From Thermosynechococcus sp. M98_K2018_005 (GTDB taxonomy: Bacteria; Cyanobacteriota; Cyanobacteriia; Thermosynechococcales; Thermosynechococcaceae), in assembly GCF_015295825.1 (NCBI RefSeq), contig NZ_DVEH01000043.1, positions 1 to 49,409 on the forward strand: a DNA stretch of 49,409 nucleotides, read 5' to 3'. Below, piece after piece: positions 29,233 through 37,932 of this stretch. The position numbers and the translations under genes were made by a program. Positions within the stretch are counted from its first letter, which is position 1. Every line of letters begins with the position of its first letter. A model generated the notes under the pieces. That model had not been told where the DNA came from. It worked only from the letters and a program-made list of their open reading frames with translations, and did no database searches.

Positions 29233-29595
29233 ATGAACGCCCAAGACATTATTCGCTCGATTGAAGCGGAGCACATGAAGGCTGACTTGCCCGTGATTCA
29301 TGTGGGCGATCGCGTTCGGGTCGGAGTCAAAATTCAAGAAGGCGGTAAAGAGCGTGTCCAACCCTACGAAGGGGATGTAATTGCCATGCGCAACACGGGC
29401 ATTAACCGCACCATTACTGTGCGCCGTGTCTTTCAAGGAGTGGGCGTTGAGCGCGTCTTTTTGCTACATTCGCCACGAATTGATAGTATAAAAGTAATCC
29501 AGCGGGGTAAAGTCCGCCGTGCTAAACTCTACTACCTGCGCAACCTTATGGGTAAAGCTTCGCGCATCAAAGCACGGTTTGATCGCTCTCTGTAA
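29233..29595 (+). CDS. rplS: 50S ribosomal protein L19
   Basis: L19 sits at the 30S-50S interface. The 120-residue product has the L19 core [60 protein letters not shown] and [19 protein letters not shown]. The start ATG 29233 follows AAGGAACTGTC. It is followed after 8 bp by tRNA-Trp, a common cyanobacterial order in which secE and nusG normally come next; here they do not. Confidence 0.98.
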   Translation: MNAQDIIRSIEAEHMKADLPVIHVGDRVRVGVKIQEGGKERVQPYEGDVIAMRNTGINRTITVRRVFQGVGVERVFLLHSPRIDSIKVIQRGKVRRAKLYYLRNLMGKASRIKARFDRSL

Positions 29596-29603
29596 ACAGC
29601 CTT

Positions 29604-29676
29604 GCGTCCTTAGTTCAGTTGGTAGAACGTCGGTCTCCAAAACCGGATGTCGGGGGTTCGAGTCCTCCAGGGCGCG
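29604..29676 (+). tRNA. trnW: tRNA-Trp (CCA)
   Basis: A 73-nt cloverleaf. Acceptor GCGTCCT pairs with AGGGCGC, the D arm is TAGTTCAGTTGGTAGAA, the anticodon loop CTCCAAA carries CCA between TCGGT and ACCGG, and the T arm contains GGTTCGAGTCC. The discriminator is G and CCA is not encoded. It probably shares the rplS transcript. Confidence 0.96.
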
Positions 29677-29718
29677 TTAATTAAATCAATACTACAACTG
29701 TCTCAAGTCTCAAGAGAG

Positions 29719-29895
29719 CTAAAGATCGACCGTGCCCAGCGATTTGGCATACAAGTTTCCACCATTAGTTAGGCCCTCAACCAGAGGGGCATCACCCGAA
29801 AAAAATAGATGCGTATCAACGGCAGCTCCAGAAATGGGTAGAGAGCCATGGGGAGGAAACGGTGGTGTGTATCGATTATTGTACTGAATAATATT
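29719..29895 (-). other. Intergenic stretch with a coding-like open frame and no start codon
   Basis: Between trnW and hisH. Directly after the hisH TGA, the same frame stays open for 58 codons to a TAG at 29719-29721 and reads like natural protein (PPHGSLPISGAAVDTHLFF, then GDAPLVEGLTNGG). It has no ATG, GTG or TTG at its beginning. I do not recognise it; it may be the C-terminal remnant of a lost gene, marking a rearrangement. Confidence 0.3.
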
Positions 29896-30564
29896 TCATC
29901 CTTTATTGGAATAGCTACACTGATGTGTGACCAAAGTAACAAAGTTGCGCAGAAGTTGCAAGCCGACCTTACCCGACTTTTCAGGGTGAAATTGACAAGC
30001 AAAGACGTTGTTGCGGGCGATCGCGGCTGTAACAGTTTGCTGACCATGACGGACGGTTGCAGCCACTAGCTCTGGATTATCAGGGGCCACAAAGTAGGAG
30101 TGGACAAAATATACCCAAGGGGTTGGCGGTAAATCCTGCCAGAGGGGACAGGCGGATTGGGTCAAGGTCAGTTGGTTCCAGCCCATGTGGGGGATTGTGA
30201 GGCCGGGTTCAGACTGAAAGCGTTTGACTTTACCTGCAAAAATACCAAGGCCGGGTTCTGTTCCCTCTTCACTGCCTTCAAAGAGGACTTGCAGGCCAAG
30301 GCAAATCCCCAAAAAGGGCATCCCCTGCTGAATCACCTGCTGAATGACAGGCACCAGTTCCCGCTCGTGGAGATGAGTCATGGCTGGGTCAAAGGCACCC
30401 ACACCGGGGAGTACTACAGCATCAGCAGCTAAAATGTCACGGGGGCGATCGCTCACTAGGGGCGTTGCCCCCACCACATCAAGGGCTTTACTAACGGAAT
30501 GCAGATTGCCCATATCGTAGTCAATGATGGCGATCGCTGGTGCGCTCACAGGAGACTTCCCCAA
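29896..30564 (-). CDS. hisH: Imidazole glycerol phosphate synthase subunit HisH
   Basis: HisH is the class I glutaminase that feeds ammonia to HisF in histidine and purine-by-product synthesis. The 222-residue protein starts APAIAIIDYDMGNLHSVSKA. It carries VVLPGVGAFDPAM, the nucleophilic Cys in FLGICLGLQVLFEG, and the catalytic His/Glu in ACQFHPEKSGKVGLQLL. The C-terminal HQCSYSNKG is slightly longer than usual. hisF is not adjacent. It starts 13 bp after the cation transporter stop. Confidence 0.96.
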   Translation of the reverse strand: MGKSPVSAPAIAIIDYDMGNLHSVSKALDVVGATPLVSDRPRDILAADAVVLPGVGAFDPAMTHLHERELVPVIQQVIQQGMPFLGICLGLQVLFEGSEEGTEPGLGIFAGKVKRFQSEPGLTIPHMGWNQLTLTQSACPLWQDLPPTPWVYFVHSYFVAPDNPELVAATVRHGQQTVTAAIARNNVFACQFHPEKSGKVGLQLLRNFVTLVTHQCSYSNKG

Positions 30565-30577
30565 AAAGTAACCCTAC

Positions 30578-31189
30578 TTATTCTACAGGGGTGTTCATCG
30601 CCGCTTGCCGTGCATCCCGCACAATGCGAATCCCTCCCCAAAGAACGAGGCTGGCAATGCCAAAGCCCACCATCAAATCGGGATAAGGGGATTGAAAGAG
30701 GGCGACCAGTCCGCCGGCAATCATTACACTGACATTAGCAATCACGTCATTTTGGGTAAAAATCCAACTGGCGCGCATGTGCACCTCCCCTTGCCGATGT
30801 TTGGCAATTAAGTAAAGGCAGTAGCCATTGGCCACCAGTCCAAGGAAAGCGATCGCCATCATCCAATCAGCCTCTGGCGCACTACCTGCTGTAAAGCGAC
30901 GGATCACGTCCCCCAAAATTAAAACTGCAAGGGTCATCTGAAAAAGACCACTCAGAACTGCCGCACGGGTTTTGTGCCTTGGAGAACGCCCCGCAGCATA
31001 GAGGGAGAGGCCATAGACCAGAGCATCGGCAAGCATATCAAGAGAATCAGCAATCAACGCTGTGGAATGAGCCAGGATGCCGCTACCCAACTCCACAAGA
31101 AACATCGCTAAATTCACAAGAAGTACGATGCGCAGGGTTTTACGCTCCGCTGCATTTTTTACTTCAATGTGGCAACCACAATCGGACAT
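30578..31189 (-). CDS. Cation diffusion facilitator family transporter
   Basis: A 203-residue integral membrane protein of the CDF type, exchanging divalent metal such as Zn, Fe or Mn for protons. MSDCGCHIEVKNAAERKTL is a Cys/His N-terminus that may bind metal. Six hydrophobic segments follow, with the metal-site sequence LIADSLDMLADALVYGLSLY in TM2 and IFTQNDVIANVSVMIAGG in TM5. It is short, lacking the usual C-terminal cytoplasmic domain. ATG 31189 was preferred to the longer frame from 31294, whose extra 35 residues look non-coding and overlap a toxin relic. Confidence 0.85.
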   Translation of the reverse strand: MSDCGCHIEVKNAAERKTLRIVLLVNLAMFLVELGSGILAHSTALIADSLDMLADALVYGLSLYAAGRSPRHKTRAAVLSGLFQMTLAVLILGDVIRRFTAGSAPEADWMMAIAFLGLVANGYCLYLIAKHRQGEVHMRASWIFTQNDVIANVSVMIAGGLVALFQSPYPDLMVGFGIASLVLWGGIRIVRDARQAAMNTPVE

Positions 31190-31583
31190 TTGCTTTTCCC
31201 AAATACGTTTTAGAATAGCTCCTCCCCCAAGGAAGGCACTCAAAATTGAAAGATTAACTTTGATACCCTCCAATGCCAGTGGTTGTTGATGCAAGTCGCA
31301 ATGACGAAGCGTGTGATGCCATCATTAGCCTAGATCGGCGCTGCAATCTGCTGTACGTTGTCTTCATTGAGCGTGAAGATATTATTTAATATTATTCAGA
31401 TCATCTCGGCTCGCAGAGCAACGCGCCGGGAACAGGAATACAGAGTGACACAACATTGTCTGCATTAATTGCAAGCCTCAAGCGTCATGGTGTCAGCGAT
31501 GCAGTCCTTCAAGACGCACTCCAGGAAGGGATTGGCAGTTAGTTGGGATAATTCTCTAGTAACGATTGGGTGAATAGCTCTGA
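31190..31583. other. Gene-free interval holding a toxin relic
   Basis: This 394-bp interval between the CDF gene and fumC has no intact gene. The middle holds the brnT remnant described separately. After it an unopened frame reads TLSALIASLKRHGVSDAVL and ends at TAG about 31541, which might be an antitoxin tail but is not recognised. Confidence 0.6.
31273..31468 (+). pseudogene. brnT: Degraded BrnT-type toxin fragment
   Basis: BrnT is an RNase toxin paired with BrnA. From 31273 the frame reads ISLDRRCNLLYVVFIEREDI and then hits TAA at 31387. From 31397, one frame over, it continues QIISARRATRREQEYR to TAA at 31466. Together these match the conserved C-terminal half of BrnT (LLxVVxTERxD then IRIISARKATRRE). 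Removing a 10-bp insertion (ATTATTTAAT, flanked by duplicate ATTATT) restores one continuous frame. The N-terminal half, including the WDxxK start, is missing, so the locus is dead. No brnA was recognised. Confidence 0.7.
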
Positions 31584-32987
31584 ATGACAACTGCAACTCG
31601 CATAGAATACGATTCCTTGGGTGCCATTGAGGTGCCAGCGGACTGCTATTGGGGTGCCCAGACGGCGCGTTCCCTCAAATATTTTCCTATTGGTAGCCTG
31701 CGGATGCCCCTAGAGGTGATCCATGCCATGGCACGGCTAAAAAAGGCGGCAGCGATCGCCAACCGCGATTTAGGGGTTTTAGCTGCGGATAAGGCGGCAT
31801 GGATTATTCAAGCTGCCACTGAAGTCATTGAGGGACGCTGGGATGATCAGTTTCCCCTCTCCATTTGGCAGACGGGCAGCGGTACCCAAACCAATATGAA
31901 TGTGAATGAGGTGATTGCCAACCGTGCCATTGAACTGGCAGGGGGCACTAAGGGGAGCAAAACTCCGATCCACCCCAATGACCATGTGAACTGTAGCCAG
32001 TCTTCTAATGACACCTTTCCGACGGCAATGCATGTTGCCACAGTGATTGAGCTTCAGGAGCGACTGCTGCCGATGCTGCGGCACTTACTGGCGGTATTGC
32101 AGGAAAAAGTGACGGCCTTTGCTGACATTATTAAAATTGGGCGCACTCACTTGATGGATGCGGTGCCTCTAACCCTTGGTCAAGAATTCTCGGGTTATGC
32201 CAGTCAAATCGCTGCCTGTCAAGCCCATATTGAGTACACATTACAGCATCTCTATCCCCTCGCCATTGGTGGTACAGCAGTGGGTACGGGTCTCAATGCC
32301 CCCCCCGGCTTTGGCGATCGCGTGGCAGCGGAATTGGCAGCTATGACGGGGTATCCCTTTTGCAAGGCAGAAAATCCCTTTGCCGCCTTGGCAGCCCATG
32401 ATCCCTTGGTGATGCTCAGTGGTGCCCTAAAAACATTGGCCGCAGCAATGATGAAAATGGCCAATGATATTCGTTGGTTGGCCTCAGGCCCCCGTTGTGG
32501 TTTAGGAGAACTGATCTTACCTGCCAATGAACCGGGGTCGTCGATTATGCCGGGCAAGGTCAACCCCACCCAATGCGAAGCCCTGACGATGGTGTGTGTG
32601 CAGGTGATGGGCAATGATGCCGCAGTGGGGATAGCCGGCAGCCAAGGAAATTTTGAACTGAATGTTTTTAAGCCCCTGATCATTCACAATGTGCTGCGCT
32701 CGATTGAACTTCTGAGTGATGCCGGTGAAGCCTTTACCCAGTTTTGCCTTGTGGGCATTGAACCCAATCGGGAGCAAATTCAGCGCCATCTGCAGCGATC
32801 GCTGATGTTGGTGACGGCCTTGAACCCCCACATTGGCTACGACAAGGCAGCAGCAGTCGCGAAAAAAGCCTACAGCGAAGGTCAAACCCTGAAGGAAGCA
32901 GCGGTGGCATTGGGGTACCTCACGGCTGAGGAGTTTGATCAGTGGGTGCGGCCAGAGTTGATGCTAGGCGAAAAGGGCACCAGTTGA
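31584..32987 (+). CDS. fumC: Fumarate hydratase, class II
   Basis: FumC interconverts fumarate and malate and does not need iron-sulfur. The 467 residues have the family landmarks [68 protein letters not shown] with the catalytic His, and the mobile loop [19 protein letters not shown]. Homotetramer, cytoplasmic, in the branched TCA cycle of cyanobacteria. The start ATG 31584 matches the family N-terminus ([15 protein letters not shown]). The last 49 bp overlap the convergent dihydroorotase-like gene. Confidence 0.97.
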   Translation: MTTATRIEYDSLGAIEVPADCYWGAQTARSLKYFPIGSLRMPLEVIHAMARLKKAAAIANRDLGVLAADKAAWIIQAATEVIEGRWDDQFPLSIWQTGSGTQTNMNVNEVIANRAIELAGGTKGSKTPIHPNDHVNCSQSSNDTFPTAMHVATVIELQERLLPMLRHLLAVLQEKVTAFADIIKIGRTHLMDAVPLTLGQEFSGYASQIAACQAHIEYTLQHLYPLAIGGTAVGTGLNAPPGFGDRVAAELAAMTGYPFCKAENPFAALAAHDPLVMLSGALKTLAAAMMKMANDIRWLASGPRCGLGELILPANEPGSSIMPGKVNPTQCEALTMVCVQVMGNDAAVGIAGSQGNFELNVFKPLIIHNVLRSIELLSDAGEAFTQFCLVGIEPNREQIQRHLQRSLMLVTALNPHIGYDKAAAVAKKAYSEGQTLKEAAVALGYLTAEEFDQWVRPELMLGEKGTS

Positions 32988-34204
32988 CCCCGCAGGGATT
33001 GCTGCCAAAAGGGCGTATTGCTGGCGCGCGATCGCAGGCTTTGGTGCGTCACTGTCCAGATCACGGTTGGATCAAAGAGAACAAAGTGGCGACTGTGCAG
33101 TTCGAGGCGGGGTGGCTCAATGCCCAAAATCCGCGCCGGTGCCGTACTGAGGGCGTGCCACAGATCAACGGCACTCAGGTATTCCTTGGCAACGAGCTCC
33201 TGCCAGAGGGCGGGTAGGGCTAATTCGAGGCCAATGGCACCGGGGAGTGCCTCGGCAAAGGAAACCATTTTTTCTTCATAGAGCAAGGGGGTGTGGTCAA
33301 TGGCGATCGCCTCAATGACCCCCGTTTTGAGTCCTTCAATCAGCGCTTGGCGATCGCGGGCCGTCCCTAGGGGTGGCTCAAGGCGGAGATTTGGATCGTA
33401 ACTAACTAAATCCTCAACCCCAAAGACCAAATGTAGCCACGACACACTGGCACTGACCCCTGCGGGCTTGTCCTTAGCGAGAATCTCGACACTGCGAGCG
33501 GTTGACAGACGCATGAGGTGAATTGGGGTTGAGACGGTGCGTGCCAATTCCAAAATCGCCAATAGGGGAATGGTTTCACAGCAGACGAGTTGCTCCACCA
33601 ATCCCAGACGAGTGGCTACGCCACTTTGCCGCGCCACCCCATTTGCCGCCAAGGCCGGATCAAAGGGCCAAAGGGCAACGGGTTTTCCAAAGGGTTGGAG
33701 ATAGGTTAGTGCCCGCTGCACCAAGGGCCAATGGGTCAACCCTCGGTCATCACAAAAGCCAACCACGCCACTGGCCGCCAGTTCGGCTAAATCCGTCAGT
33801 GCCGTCCCCTTGCATCCTTGGGTGAGTGCACCCCAAACCCGTACCTGTGACCAAGCGGTGGGCGGTATCTGCCGTTGTAATGCTTGCCAAAGGGCAGGAT
33901 CATCAATCACGGGTTCCGTGGTGGGCAATAGGGTTAAATGCTGCACCCCTCCGGCAGCAGCAGCCGCCAAAAGGCTGTCTAGGGTTTCTCGCGCTTCATA
34001 GCCCGGCTGACCACTGTGGCTGTAGAGATCCACCAAGGGTGGTGCCAAAACCCAATCACTGGCTGGGATGATTTCTACATCAGCGGGCACCTCCGCCGGA
34101 GCGATCGCCACCAGTTGATCCTCTGCAAGCAGCACATCCGCGCGTTGATCTTGGCGGTTGACCGGATCTAGCAGCCGCACCTGTTGCAACAGTCGCCACA
34201 CCAT
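32939..34204 (-). CDS. pyrC: Dihydroorotase-like amidohydrolase, probably inactive
   Basis: The 421-residue amidohydrolase aligns with class I dihydroorotase, which makes carbamoyl-aspartate into dihydroorotate for pyrimidines. Landmarks are [63 protein letters not shown] and IAIDHTPLL. Several zinc or catalytic residues differ: the HxH at the start of the barrel is Y61-x-H63, the usual HxxH in the ST motif is HLMR, and the final DHAPH is DHTPL. Such PyrX-like paralogues act as structural partners in some bacteria. A true dihydroorotase probably exists elsewhere. 3 bp downstream of the phosphatase-like gene. Confidence 0.72.
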   Translation of the reverse strand: MVWRLLQQVRLLDPVNRQDQRADVLLAEDQLVAIAPAEVPADVEIIPASDWVLAPPLVDLYSHSGQPGYEARETLDSLLAAAAAGGVQHLTLLPTTEPVIDDPALWQALQRQIPPTAWSQVRVWGALTQGCKGTALTDLAELAASGVVGFCDDRGLTHWPLVQRALTYLQPFGKPVALWPFDPALAANGVARQSGVATRLGLVEQLVCCETIPLLAILELARTVSTPIHLMRLSTARSVEILAKDKPAGVSASVSWLHLVFGVEDLVSYDPNLRLEPPLGTARDRQALIEGLKTGVIEAIAIDHTPLLYEEKMVSFAEALPGAIGLELALPALWQELVAKEYLSAVDLWHALSTAPARILGIEPPRLELHSRHFVLFDPTVIWTVTHQSLRSRASNTPFWQQSLRGQLVPFSPSINSGRTH

Positions 34205-34207
34205 GGA

Positions 34208-35560
34208 CTACAAGGCTCCTGCCGCCGTCCGATCCAGCACGCCCCCCAAATGGGTGGTGATATTCACTGCCTGCAATCGCGGCAGACCGCCCTTGAGGGG
34301 ATAGTCAATCACCGTAACGCTGCCATTCCCCTGCTTAAAGAGCCAGAAGTTTTCAATGCCCAAGCCAACAATGTGGCAGAGCAAGATCTTATTAGTAGCA
34401 TCGTGAGCCACAACCAAAACATTGTGGGGGGTGGGAGCATTGGTTTGCCAGCGTTTCAGCCACTCTTCCCACGCCTTAACGACGCGATCGTGCACCTGTT
34501 GGAGGTTTTCCCCATTGGGCATTTGCACAAGGGCAGGGGTTGTCCGCCAGCGTTCCAGTTCCCCCGGATAGGCTGCCTCCACCTCCAGTTCAAACTTGCC
34601 CTCCCAATCACCATGGCTAATCTCCGCAAGGGCTGGTTCTAGCTCTAGCTGCACACTAGGGTGGTACTGCAAAATCGCCAAAGCCGTATCCTTGGGACGC
34701 AGTAGAGGACTACTCAAGGCATGGTGAAAGGGCACCTCCTTGAGGAACTCGGCCACCGCCGCCGCTTGGGCACGGCCATTTTCATTGAGGGGCACATCTA
34801 TTTGCCCTTGGAAGCGTCCCTCGCGATTCCAATCCGTTTCACCGTGGCGGACGAGAAAGATGCGCAGCGTTTGCTCCTTGAAGCGGGGCTGTGGAAAGGG
34901 ATCATTGAGATGGCTCGTGAGATTAAGAGCCTCCAGTTGGGCCGGTTGCCGCAAGCCGTTGCTGAAATTTAAGACACTAATGCCGCCATTGGCCTGCTGG
35001 AGCCGCAAATAGCCCTTGACCCCCAAGCCGAGACCCGTGCAAATCAGGGCACGGTTCATACCGCTGTGACCGACAATGACAATCGTTTCATTTTCGTGAG
35101 CCGTCAGCAGTGCTTCTAAGACCATGCCCGCGCGATCGTAGAGATCTAATAGCGGGAAAAACTCCTCGGTTTGACCACTCTCCGTGGTGATTTTCATCAT
35201 CAAGGTTTCTGGGGCTTCCTGCCAGCGCCGATAGTCCTCTGGAAACCGTGCCTTCACTTCAGCAAAGGGCAGATCTTCCCAAGCAGGCAGCGCAATCTCT
35301 TTGAGTAAATCAAGGGAATGGGGTGGCTTGAGTTGCGGATCTTGGAGCTGAGCATGGATGCCCTCTGCGGTTTCCTTTGCCCGTTTCAGGGGACTGGTGT
35401 AAATCTTGCGGATGGGAATGCCCCGCAGGGCGAGACCCACTTGGGCTGCCATCCAACGACCGCGTTCCGTGAGCGAAGAGGCATCACTGTGACCTTGCAC
35501 CCGCTCTTGGACATTAAACGTGCTTTCACCGTGGCGGACAATAATGACTCGGGTACTCAG
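34208..35560 (-). CDS. Double-domain histidine phosphatase (phosphoglycerate mutase family), CTG start
   Basis: A 450-residue protein with two histidine-phosphatase modules. Domain 1 starts STRVIIVRHGESTFNVQERV and includes KIYTSPLKRAKETAEG. Domain 2 starts FLVRHGETDWNREGRFQGQI and includes HHALSSPLLRPKDTALAI. Both keep the catalytic RHG histidine. The conserved first RHG lies upstream of the first ATG/GTG-type start; the frame opens at CTG 35560, which has AGGAG 6 nt upstream, and no other initiator is in frame. Tandem proteins of this kind are annotated as phosphoglycerate mutases in cyanobacteria, but a phosphatase acting on sugar phosphates is as likely. Confidence 0.85.
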   Translation of the reverse strand: MSTRVIIVRHGESTFNVQERVQGHSDASSLTERGRWMAAQVGLALRGIPIRKIYTSPLKRAKETAEGIHAQLQDPQLKPPHSLDLLKEIALPAWEDLPFAEVKARFPEDYRRWQEAPETLMMKITTESGQTEEFFPLLDLYDRAGMVLEALLTAHENETIVIVGHSGMNRALICTGLGLGVKGYLRLQQANGGISVLNFSNGLRQPAQLEALNLTSHLNDPFPQPRFKEQTLRIFLVRHGETDWNREGRFQGQIDVPLNENGRAQAAAVAEFLKEVPFHHALSSPLLRPKDTALAILQYHPSVQLELEPALAEISHGDWEGKFELEVEAAYPGELERWRTTPALVQMPNGENLQQVHDRVVKAWEEWLKRWQTNAPTPHNVLVVAHDATNKILLCHIVGLGIENFWLFKQGNGSVTVIDYPLKGGLPRLQAVNITTHLGGVLDRTAAGAL

Positions 35561-35699
35561 AGGTTTCTCCTTAGCGATTGACAGACAACAAGCTTGGCCG
35601 TCCCACTATGCCATAAAGACTGTACCAGAAACCGTGGCTTCGAGAGCGAAAGATTCAGGAATCGGCGGGCATCATCCCCCTGGACATCAGATAAAAATC

Positions 35700-35725
35700 A
35701 AAAAACCGACCGCAGGGGCGATCGG
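35700..35725 (-). terminator. Rho-independent terminator of psbB-psbT
   Basis: On the minus strand an 8-bp stem (CCGATCGC with GCGGTCGG, one T-G pair) with a 4-nt loop is followed by six T, about 37 nt after the psbT stop codon. Confidence 0.8.
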
Positions 35726-35761
35726 CAAGTATTAAAGACCTATTCGCTGATGGGTCAGAGG

Positions 35762-35860
35762 CTACTTCTTAGTGATCCGAGGAGGCTCACGGAAGAAGAT
35801 GGCAAAGAAGAACAACGCGATAATGCAGGCAAAGATGAAAACGTAGGTGATGGTTTCCAT
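35762..35860 (-). CDS. psbT: Photosystem II reaction centre protein T
   Basis: PsbT is a single-helix thylakoid subunit near the photosystem II dimer interface, important for dimer stability and repair. The 32-residue product begins METITYVFIFACIIALFFF, followed by AIFFREPPRITKK with the conserved charged tail. It begins 19 bp after psbB ends, in the classic psbB-psbT order, preceded by GGGGACTACT. It is too short for routine gene finders with a high length cutoff. Confidence 0.97.
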   Translation of the reverse strand: METITYVFIFACIIALFFFAIFFREPPRITKK

Positions 35861-35879
35861 AGTAGTCCCCTAGGAATGA

Positions 35880-37412
35880 CTAGACAGCTTCTTTGCGACG
35901 AGTGGTGACATCGCCCACTTTTTGGTAGAAGCCCCATTCCACTTGCTCCGGCGACAGTTCGGGATCAATCCCAGAGAAGACATCGCGGAACAGCGTACGG
36001 GCACCATGCCAAATGTGACCAAAGAAGAAGAGCAAAGCAAACACCGCATGGCCGAAGGTAAACCAGCCACGGGGACTGGTGCGGAAAATCCCGTCGGAGT
36101 TGAGGGTGTCCTTGTCGAATTCAAAGATCTCACCGAAGATAGCTTTACGGGCATAGCTCTTGACGGTGGGTGGATCGGTGAAGGTTTGGCCGTTCAATTC
36201 ACCACCGTAGAAGCTGACGGTAACGCCTTGTTGCTCAAAGCTATATTTCGCCTCAGCACGACGGAAGGGAATGTCGGCTTTGACAACGCCATTCTTGTCG
36301 GTGAGAATGACGGGGAAGCTTTCAAAGAAGTTGGGCATGCGACGAACAAAGAGTTCTTCACCCTCTTTGTTACGGAAGACAGCATGGCCTTTCCAAGCTT
36401 GGGCAATCCCATCCCCTTTGTTCATCGGGCCAGTACGGAAGAGACCACCTTTCGCGGGGTTATTGCCAATGTAATCGTAGAAGGCCAGTTTCTCTGGGAT
36501 GGCTGACCAAGCCTCTTCAAGCGTGGCGCCACTGGCGAGGGAGGCCTGCACGCGGCGGTTAATTTCCTGTTGGAAGTAGCCACTGTCCCACTGATAGCGA
36601 GTCGGCCCAAAGAGTTCAATGGGCGTGGTGGCACTGCCATACCACATCGTGCCGGCAACGACAAAGGCAGCAAAGAAGACAGCGGCAATACTGCTGGAGA
36701 GTACCGTTTCGATATTCCCCATGCGCAGAGCTTTGTAAAGCCGTTGGGGTGGACGCACCAGCAGGTGGAATAAACCAGCAATAATACCGACAATGCCTGC
36801 GGCGATATGGTGAGCAACCACACCACCGGGGTTGTAGGGATTAAAGCCATCGGGTCCCCATTCGGGGGCAACAGGCTGAACACTGCCCGTCAAGCCATAG
36901 GGGTCAGAGACCCACATCCCAGGACCAAAGAGGCCCGTCAGGTGAAAAGCACCAAAGCCAAAGCAGAGTAAACCGGCAAGGAACAGGTGAATGCCAAACA
37001 TTTTCGGCAAGTCGAGGGCAGGCTCACCGGTGCGAGGATCGCGGAAGAGTTCGAGATCCCAATAGACCCAGTGCCAGCAGGCCGCCAAGAACAACAGACC
37101 TGACAGGACGATGTGAGCTAGGGCAACCCCCTCAAAGCTCCAGAAACCGGGGTCAATCCCCGTTTCGCCAGTAATACTCCAACCGCTCCAAGACCCCGTG
37201 ACCCCCAACCGTGCCATGAAGGGCAACACAAACATTCCCTGTCGCCACATTGGGTTGAGAACTGGATCACTGGGATCAAAAATAGCTAGCTCATAAAGAG
37301 CCATCGACCCTGCCCAACCGGCGACCAATGCCGTGTGCATCAGGTGGGCCGCAATCAACCGCCCTGGATCGTTGATCAGGACAGTGTGGACTCGGTACCA
37401 GGGTAGTCCCAT
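35880..37412 (-). CDS. psbB: Photosystem II CP47 chlorophyll apoprotein
   Basis: CP47 is the inner antenna protein carrying chlorophyll a beside D2. The 510 residues begin [20 protein letters not shown]. Six transmembrane helices carry chlorophyll-ligand His residues (for example [19 protein letters not shown], then [19 protein letters not shown]), and there is a large lumenal loop between helices V and VI with [20 protein letters not shown]. It ends [20 protein letters not shown]. Start and length match the family. It heads psbB-psbT and diverges from the ferredoxin gene across about 190 bp. Confidence 0.98.
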   Translation of the reverse strand: MGLPWYRVHTVLINDPGRLIAAHLMHTALVAGWAGSMALYELAIFDPSDPVLNPMWRQGMFVLPFMARLGVTGSWSGWSITGETGIDPGFWSFEGVALAHIVLSGLLFLAACWHWVYWDLELFRDPRTGEPALDLPKMFGIHLFLAGLLCFGFGAFHLTGLFGPGMWVSDPYGLTGSVQPVAPEWGPDGFNPYNPGGVVAHHIAAGIVGIIAGLFHLLVRPPQRLYKALRMGNIETVLSSSIAAVFFAAFVVAGTMWYGSATTPIELFGPTRYQWDSGYFQQEINRRVQASLASGATLEEAWSAIPEKLAFYDYIGNNPAKGGLFRTGPMNKGDGIAQAWKGHAVFRNKEGEELFVRRMPNFFESFPVILTDKNGVVKADIPFRRAEAKYSFEQQGVTVSFYGGELNGQTFTDPPTVKSYARKAIFGEIFEFDKDTLNSDGIFRTSPRGWFTFGHAVFALLFFFGHIWHGARTLFRDVFSGIDPELSPEQVEWGFYQKVGDVTTRRKEAV

Positions 37413-37601
37413 TGACTACGCTCCTCCTATACAAAAATTTAGCGTTTGCATGAACAAATTTTATTAAGCAGCCGGATCACGGTAACAACCGCTTCCCTAC
37501 TAAGAGTTTAACGGCCAATTTACCCGTAACTTCAGCTACGGTTGGGCAGTTTTTCTGCCAAAATGAGAATGTATTAAGAATGGTAACTAGCGTAGGTTCC
37601 T

Positions 37602-37928
37602 ATGGCAAGCAAAACTGAATTTGTGGCCACAAATATTAAGTTTGTTAACGAAAACAAAGAAATTATTGCTGCCAACGGTGCGAATCTGCGCTTAAAAGCA
37701 ATGGAAGCGGGGGTTGACCTCTACACCCTCAAGGGCAAGCTCTTTAATTGTGGGGGCTATGGTCAGTGTGGCACCTGTATGGTTGAGATTGTCGAGGGCA
37801 TGGAAAATCTCTCCCCTCGCACGCCAGTGGAAGAACGCAAGCTCCGCCGTAAGCCAGAGAATTATCGCTTGGCTTGCCAAACCCTTGTCAATGGACCAGT
37901 GTGTGTGAAGACAAAGCCCAAAGGCTAG
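37602..37928 (+). CDS. [2Fe-2S] ferredoxin, psbB-linked type
   Basis: A 108-residue plant-type-like [2Fe-2S] protein. Cluster Cys residues are seen in [17 protein letters not shown] (C-x5-C-x2-C) with a fourth in [11 protein letters not shown], the order of plant-type cluster loops. It differs from photosynthetic PetF (N-terminal [20 protein letters not shown], basic tail VCVKTKPKG, Arg/Lys-rich [10 protein letters not shown]), so it is a low-abundance specialised ferredoxin rather than the main electron carrier. It diverges from psbB, an arrangement I recall from other cyanobacteria. Electron partners unknown. Confidence 0.85.
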   Translation: MASKTEFVATNIKFVNENKEIIAANGANLRLKAMEAGVDLYTLKGKLFNCGGYGQCGTCMVEIVEGMENLSPRTPVEERKLRRKPENYRLACQTLVNGPVCVKTKPKG

Positions 37929-37932
37929 ATCA

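Noticed and set aside
29769-30047. 92-codon open frame overlapping the hisH 3' end on the same strand
   Set aside because: It reads the hisH 3' end out of frame and has unlikely protein composition.
31190-31294. 35-residue N-terminal extension of the cation transporter
   Set aside because: No similarity, and it runs into the toxin relic; MSDCGCH at 31189 is a better start.
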